Translations under genes and position numbers: made by a program | The notes under the pieces: generated by a model | Databases searched by the model: none | Told to the model about the DNA's origin: nothing | What the model saw: only the letters and a program-made list of their open reading frames with translations | Assembly (NCBI GenBank): GCA_015680685.1 | Contig: MNCI01002140.1 | Span: forward strand, 127,797 to 191,796 | Source: Gnetum montanum | Taxonomy: Eukaryota; Streptophyta; Gnetopsida; Gnetales; Gnetaceae | Length of the DNA stretch: 64,000 nucleotides | Reading direction: 5' to 3' | In this document: in pieces, positions 59,368 to 64,000 of the stretch | Position numbering within the stretch: position 1 is the stretch's first letter | Layout: each line of letters opens with the position of its first letter

Positions 59368-60728
59368 TGAAACACTGCAAAATTTTGGCCTAACACTTTC
59401 AAAAAAAATTCAAGCTAAGCCATGCTGTTGCCCAACATAAGTACAACATGACCAAATTTGAGAGTCTCCAAAATGGCATGGAATGACATTCAATGGAGCA
59501 AGCAAGGTCCCCTTGGGACCCACAGGAAACTACACCAGTTTTTGGCATCTAGAATCAAATGTTTCGAGCTCAAAATATTTTGTCTTCGCTGGGTACACTT
59601 TGGTTACATTTTCATATGCTGCACAGCGTAAGGCTTAGCGTCACCAACTTTTGGAGCCCCAAAATTGAGCCAAAATAGGCCAAAATTGAGCACAAGAACC
59701 CCCCATGACCTCCACTAATGGTTGCCCAAGGTCCCCAGCCTTCAGAATCCTAATTTCGGGCTAAAAAATATACTTTTTTCACTGCTCACGCCCAAGTCAC
59801 GGCCAACTCATGCCCAGGTCACACCCAACTCATGCTGACAGCGTGAGCCCAGTGTCAGCTACCAAAAATGGCCCAGAACATATCAGACGCATGTCAAAAA
59901 CACATCAAGGCAAGATCTAGTAGCTGATCCAAGCGAGCCGGAATCAAATTTTGAATTCATTGTTAATGTTCATTGTAATATTCGCAATTTGTGAATTTCC
60001 CAAGCTCTTACGTTGCTTCCATGGGCATAAGATAGCTTGCATTGTAAGATACAGTGCACCCGTTCTAGAACGTAGTTTGCCCATGTACACCTATCATGTG
60101 ATCCTTTTTTCTTGCATCTTGCAGCCGCTAAACTGATTCATTCCTACATCCAAGACAAGTAGATAAATACCCTGTTCAAACACATAAACGGGGTTAGCAA
60201 ATGTTGGCAGAAATTTAGCAAGAAACCAGCAATCTTGAGCCTGGATGCATGTGATTCCCAACGCCTGCAAACACCACGCATCAGGGCTTGACTTCTGACC
60301 TACAACGCAACTACATTTTGACTGGTGCACGTTTTTGTCAATTAATACAATACAGTTTCATTTTTTCCATTCGTTGCCTTGTTCTGATTTATTTTCTGCA
60401 TTTTCCATTCCATTGCATCTTGCTGCGTACATTCTGCTTATGTTTACATCCTGTTACGTTCATTACGCTCAATTACATTCATTACGCTCTGTTATTTTTG
60501 TTACGCTCTGTTATTTTCTCTGTTTTACGCTTATGACTATAACCCCAGCGCAGGCAATAGTGTATACTTGGGGAAGTCCTTGGTTGATCTGCGTGTGGAC
60601 CATCCAAGGCACTCTACCTTCATTTTTCTAGCATGCCCTCACATGAAGGTAGGGTCGTCTGTATCTCTCCGGAGATCTTTCGGTGTTCATTTCCTTCCAG
60701 CCTTACGTTGACGATTTTGGATAGTACA
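59368..60728 (+). repeat. 3' LTR of element D (1361 bp)
   Basis: It aligns with 45513-46833 over its full length with few substitutions. It starts TGAAACACTGC and ends GATAGTACA, followed by ATTAG. Confidence 0.93.
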
Positions 60729-60818
60729 ATTAGGATATGCTTAACCAATAGTACTAGGAGGGGGTGGTGGTCCTCCTTCCTCTACTACACCGCTAAGGCC
60801 TATAGCATCACCTAGTGC

Positions 60819-60903
60819 CTATTAACAACAATAAAAAACTTACAAGAAAATGTACAATATACAAACTAACATCAAAAGCATAAAAGAAATACAAAAAACT
60901 AAC
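60819..60903 (-). other. Intron of the antisense gene
   Basis: Minus-strand donor CTCTCAG/GTTAGT and acceptor TTGTTGTTAATAG/GCAC enclose 85 nt. Joining keeps the frame (phase 0) and links a Gly/Ala/Ser segment to the acidic Pro-rich tail. Confidence 0.6.
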
Positions 60904-63402
60904 CTGAGAGGGTCCTGCATTGATCATGTCTAGAGATAAGCTATCAAGGCCCTCCTCTAAGCATTGGAGGATCTTGGCCTTAGATAGCTGCATCTAGTCC
61001 TCCTAGCCAAAGTCAACTCCTACAAGGGTCTTGCCTTTGTCCATTGTGGTCCATACAGGTGGCTTCATGGAAATTGTAGCAAATGAAGCCTCTCTTAAGG
61101 GCATGAAAATCTACCTCTCCAGAGAACCACTAACCACTATATGAAAAGAAAATATCTCAAAGGTCCATCTCCTACCAGTCACCTCAAGAAAAATCTCATG
61201 GCAATGACATTTGATAGACTCTTCCTTGAGTTGCTAAAGATATGCATCTCACTTGTGCTTATAGTGGTGTTTGTGGTTCTTTTGTGTCTACCCCCACTTG
61301 CATACCTTGGCACTAAGATTCTTCCAATTCTAATTTTTTTCCGTAAGCAGATGCATCTATAACCATTGCACATTGATCTCTTAGGTGGCCTCATTCTTGC
61401 CCTAGATGGTCAACCAGTACCTAGCATAATCAATCTTTGTGGTCTTCCAGGTACTATCTCCCTATGACCAAGCTGCTAAGAAGTCATATTAGGACTGTAG
61501 GTCCTCAATCTTTGTGTCTTGACTCATCACCTGAAGTTCATGAACATGTTTCCACAAGTGCTTGTTCAAGCACCTGCAAACCCATAATGCTTTTGCACAA
61601 GAAAGAATGCATTTACTAACTACCTTGTATATAAGACAAGGTACTTGCTCCACTTTAGGAGGGAACTCCGGTATGGCATCTACTTTAACCACCCTACTTA
61701 GATCTTAGTGAAGCTTAGAACCTGTTGGCATATAACAAGTAGATCAACCTTAGCCATAGACTAAGCATTAAATGGGTAAAGCAACATCATATGCATTCCA
61801 AGCTCAAGATCCACCTGCTGGAGGTAGTTTACTATGTCCTTAGCAATGCCTTTAATGAAGGAAAACTTGTTTGGTGTTTCTACCCATGGATTCATGTGGT
61901 AGGTAGACGTGGATGGTGAACTGTTAGCAGGCTCATCTTAGGCTGCAACACAACAATGTAATAAGTAAAAACTAAACAATCAAAGATGTTAGAGCAAAAG
62001 AGCAATGACGGATAGTAATCTAAGGCAATTACCTAGTAAGCCCTCAGGTGTGAGAGTAGGGGGTCCCCCAGCTACACACCATCAAAGAGGCTAGTAATTG
62101 GGGGTGAAATAGCCCCTCCACCTTCAACTACTAGAGGGTCTCTATGGCCTCATTCAACTCCTCCTTATGTGCTTCCCTCCTCAATTCAAGGAGGGGCCAC
62201 CTATACTACTATTGTTACTGCTACTTCAGTAGCCCTCTCTCCTAATTTACAAAATAGCATGTTAGCATTAGTATAACATAGCAAAAATCATAAAGAATAT
62301 AAACATAAAAAATACAAAATAAATGCATCTAGCAATATACAAATACTAACATGCAACCTCTGTGCATCAGTTGGGGATCTTAAGATGAATCTTCTTGGTG
62401 CCTACCCATCCAACCTTAGGAGCGGCCTCCTCTATTGGGCATGGCCTTTTAATCTTTTCCTTGGATGGTCCCACCATTTCTACAATATATCAGTTAGCCT
62501 TGTTTACATCCCCAATAACAACTAGGGGACACTCACCTATGTTGTCACGTGAATAATGTGATCACCCCAAGAGACCTTTGGTTGTCACTGAGTATGACTC
62601 ATTGATCCACTCTGGGGGGTCTTGCATGTGAGTGGTTTTAAACATGTGCTTAATCCAAGGCTTAGACAGCTACTCATAGTCCTACACAATCCATTGCCCA
62701 CTATCTTGAACCACCAAGAGATCTACGAACCTTCACAAATACCCTATGAAGAATGTGAAGTGTACATGGAACTTCCCTTAGAGGTTGAAGTATAGCTTGG
62801 TGTCTCTTCATGTAGGCTAGTGGTGATGTAAGAGTCCTAGTTGAACCTCATGCCCTTCTACAAAACCTCCTTCATCATCCATGACTACTCAACTTCAAGG
62901 ATTTTTCCTTGGGAGAGCAACTTTAGGAAGGAACGGGCACGAAAGAGAGGGTAGAGCTCCTAGACCTCAAGCATATGCACATTTTTAATTAGGATTCCCT
63001 TGTGAGATCAAGTGTTTTCCAACTAGCCCTCGATCTCTCCTTTGTGGTCCACCATCCTATTGGCCTTGTCAATTACCAATAAGCCTTCAGTGGAAAGGCC
63101 AAAAAGGTCAATGAAGAAGGCCTCGTTGAGGTCCAAAACTACCCTAACACCGTGCACATGGATGATAAAGTGGCAGATATTACTGCTAAATGAGTCTATG
63201 ATGGTGACCGTTTTGGCCACCAGAATGCTTTAGCTAAGGGCCAAAAAAAGGTTCATCAACCCAACACATGTGAGCCAACTGGTCAATGCCTTTGAGGCCT
63301 AGTGGCATAACCAATGTTATACCCCCTCTACATCACCATATTTCATGATAAGGATGGCCTCAGTGGAGCCTGTGGCGACCACCATCACCTCTCGTGAAGC
63401 AA

Positions 63403-63510
63403 CTATAGTTAAAAAAAAGGTAAAAAAATGTTAACATCATGAAAAGGCAAAAGGAAAATCAAAAAGCATATATGTGAGAAATCATAAGAGCCAAAATAGT
63501 AAACACTTAC
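63403..63510 (-). other. Intron of the antisense gene
   Basis: Minus-strand donor TTCCAC/GTAAGTGTTT, a near-consensus plant donor, and acceptor TTTTTTTAACTATAG/TTGC enclose 108 nt. Joining keeps the frame (phase 1). Confidence 0.65.
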
Positions 63511-64000
63511 GTGGAACAAATGGTGTGCGAGATGGAGGTGGTGGTGCAATAACCTCTTCAAGGTTGAGCTCACCACTAGCCCACTACTCATCAAGCCAAT
63601 CATGGAACTTGCATTACTTGAACACTCTTAGATACTAGGTAGGGTAATCCATTAGATTAGTTCCCAACTACTTAAGAACAACCTCCCAAAGATTCAAACT
63701 AGGGGAGAACACTTTTAGGGTAGTACGAATCAAGGCAAGAGCCTCTACCTCTTCATGGAGACCCTACTTGTCAACTTTGAATCTATCATTAGGCATGAGC
63801 AATTAACAAACTTAGCATGAGCTAGTAGCAAAGGAATACAACACAAAAAACCATAAGAGCACTTAACCCTCCGGTGTAGTATACTGTTCTAGGTGGATTT
63901 TGGAATAAATTATGCATGCGTAGAGAAACAAAGAGGGTGTTGCTCTTTTTGTAGCAAGAGAACTCTAGAATTTTCAAAATCCTAGATAAGGGTCAAGCAC

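Larger units (their letters stand above)
45513..60728 (+). mobile_element. Complete Tat/Ogre-like element D (15.2 kb)
   Basis: LTRs 45513-46833 and 59368-60728 are nearly identical and flanked by ATCAG (45508-45512) and ATTAG (60729-60733). The order is LTR, primer site, 36-bp array, gag, protease, 3-kb spacer, RT, RNase H, archaeal-type RNase H, integrase, motif array, polypurine tract, LTR. The second RNase H is a hallmark of the Tat lineage, and a non-coding gap between protease and RT recalls Ogre. It is disabled by stops, a protease frameshift and catalytic changes. It is inserted in element G. Confidence 0.92.
60741..64000 (-). pseudogene. Multi-exon antisense gene in element G (5' end outside window)
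   Basis: On the minus strand, protein-like exons alternate with short AT-rich introns that all have GT/AG ends: exons 63868-64000 (partial), 63511-63782, 62351-63402, 62033-62241, 60904-61942 and 60741-60818; introns 85-109 nt. Frame is kept across 63403-63510 (phase 1) and 60819-60903 (phase 0). The last exon ends at TAA with an acidic then PPPPP tail. A segment near 63060-63150 reads HVHGVRVVLDLNEAF then LFGLSTEG; Pro-rich linkers and basic stretches follow. Stops of C-to-T type and a few frameshifts show decay. I do not recognise the family. It lies in the protease-RT spacer, opposite to gag-pol. Confidence 0.6.

Overview
The window is plant nuclear repeat DNA. It is built almost entirely of nested, decayed LTR retrotransposons, and I found no convincing host gene, tRNA, rRNA or CRISPR array. 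The element types (giant Tat/Ogre-like Ty3-gypsy with two RNase H domains, Athila-like Ty3-gypsy with a tRNA-Asp-type primer site, a chromovirus-like RT, and a short-LTR copia-like element) and the dominance of C-to-T/G-to-A stop codons point to a heavily methylated, repeat-rich plant genome, probably a seed plant with a large genome. The species cannot be told from this sequence.

Left part (1-11848): two copies of one Athila-like family. Copy A ends in the window (3' ORF 2-1786, 3' LTR 1958-2957) and appears to have inserted into the 5' LTR of copy B. What follows of B is its 5' LTR remnant (2958-3477), primer site, gag-like remains, another LTR-like block (6088-7670), a long coiled-coil 3' ORF (8027-10775) and a 3' LTR (10966-11848). 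Next comes a Ty3-gypsy RT/RNase H (11930-21497) split in mid-domain by a copia-like LTR element (12367-20804, target duplication ACCAA).

Middle (21498-27966): unassigned AT-rich DNA, then a degenerate tandem array of about 190 bp period (about 22600-25750). After it comes the end of the PR-RT spacer of an old Tat-like element H, a minus-strand solo LTR of the Athila-like family (26486-27228, containing an N gap), and H's RT start.

Right part (27967-64000): a nest of Tat/Ogre-like elements. G (5' LTR 27967-29657, gag, protease) sits in H's RT. E (33928-44872, target duplication CCCCT) sits in G's protease end. C (from 37510) sits in E's gag and is fused by a deletion to an integrase tail. D (45513-60728, target duplication ATCAG/ATTAG) also sits in G. 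D is the only element complete end to end: LTR, PBS, 36-bp array, gag, PR, spacer, RT, RH, aRH, INT, motif array, PPT, LTR. After D, G resumes with a multi-exon gene on the minus strand (60741-64000) lying in the protease-RT spacer. D keeps the last exon of the same gene.

Three signals go beyond ordinary element annotation. (1) The antisense, intron-containing gene. (2) Every LTR family carries its own short palindrome, repeated in U3, and in D, C and G its half-site recurs in the untranslated interior. (3) A motif with core TGACRTTAAACTA is arrayed just after the gag-pro stop and again just after the pol stop. Together these suggest, by inference only, a fast-diverging element-specific recognition system.
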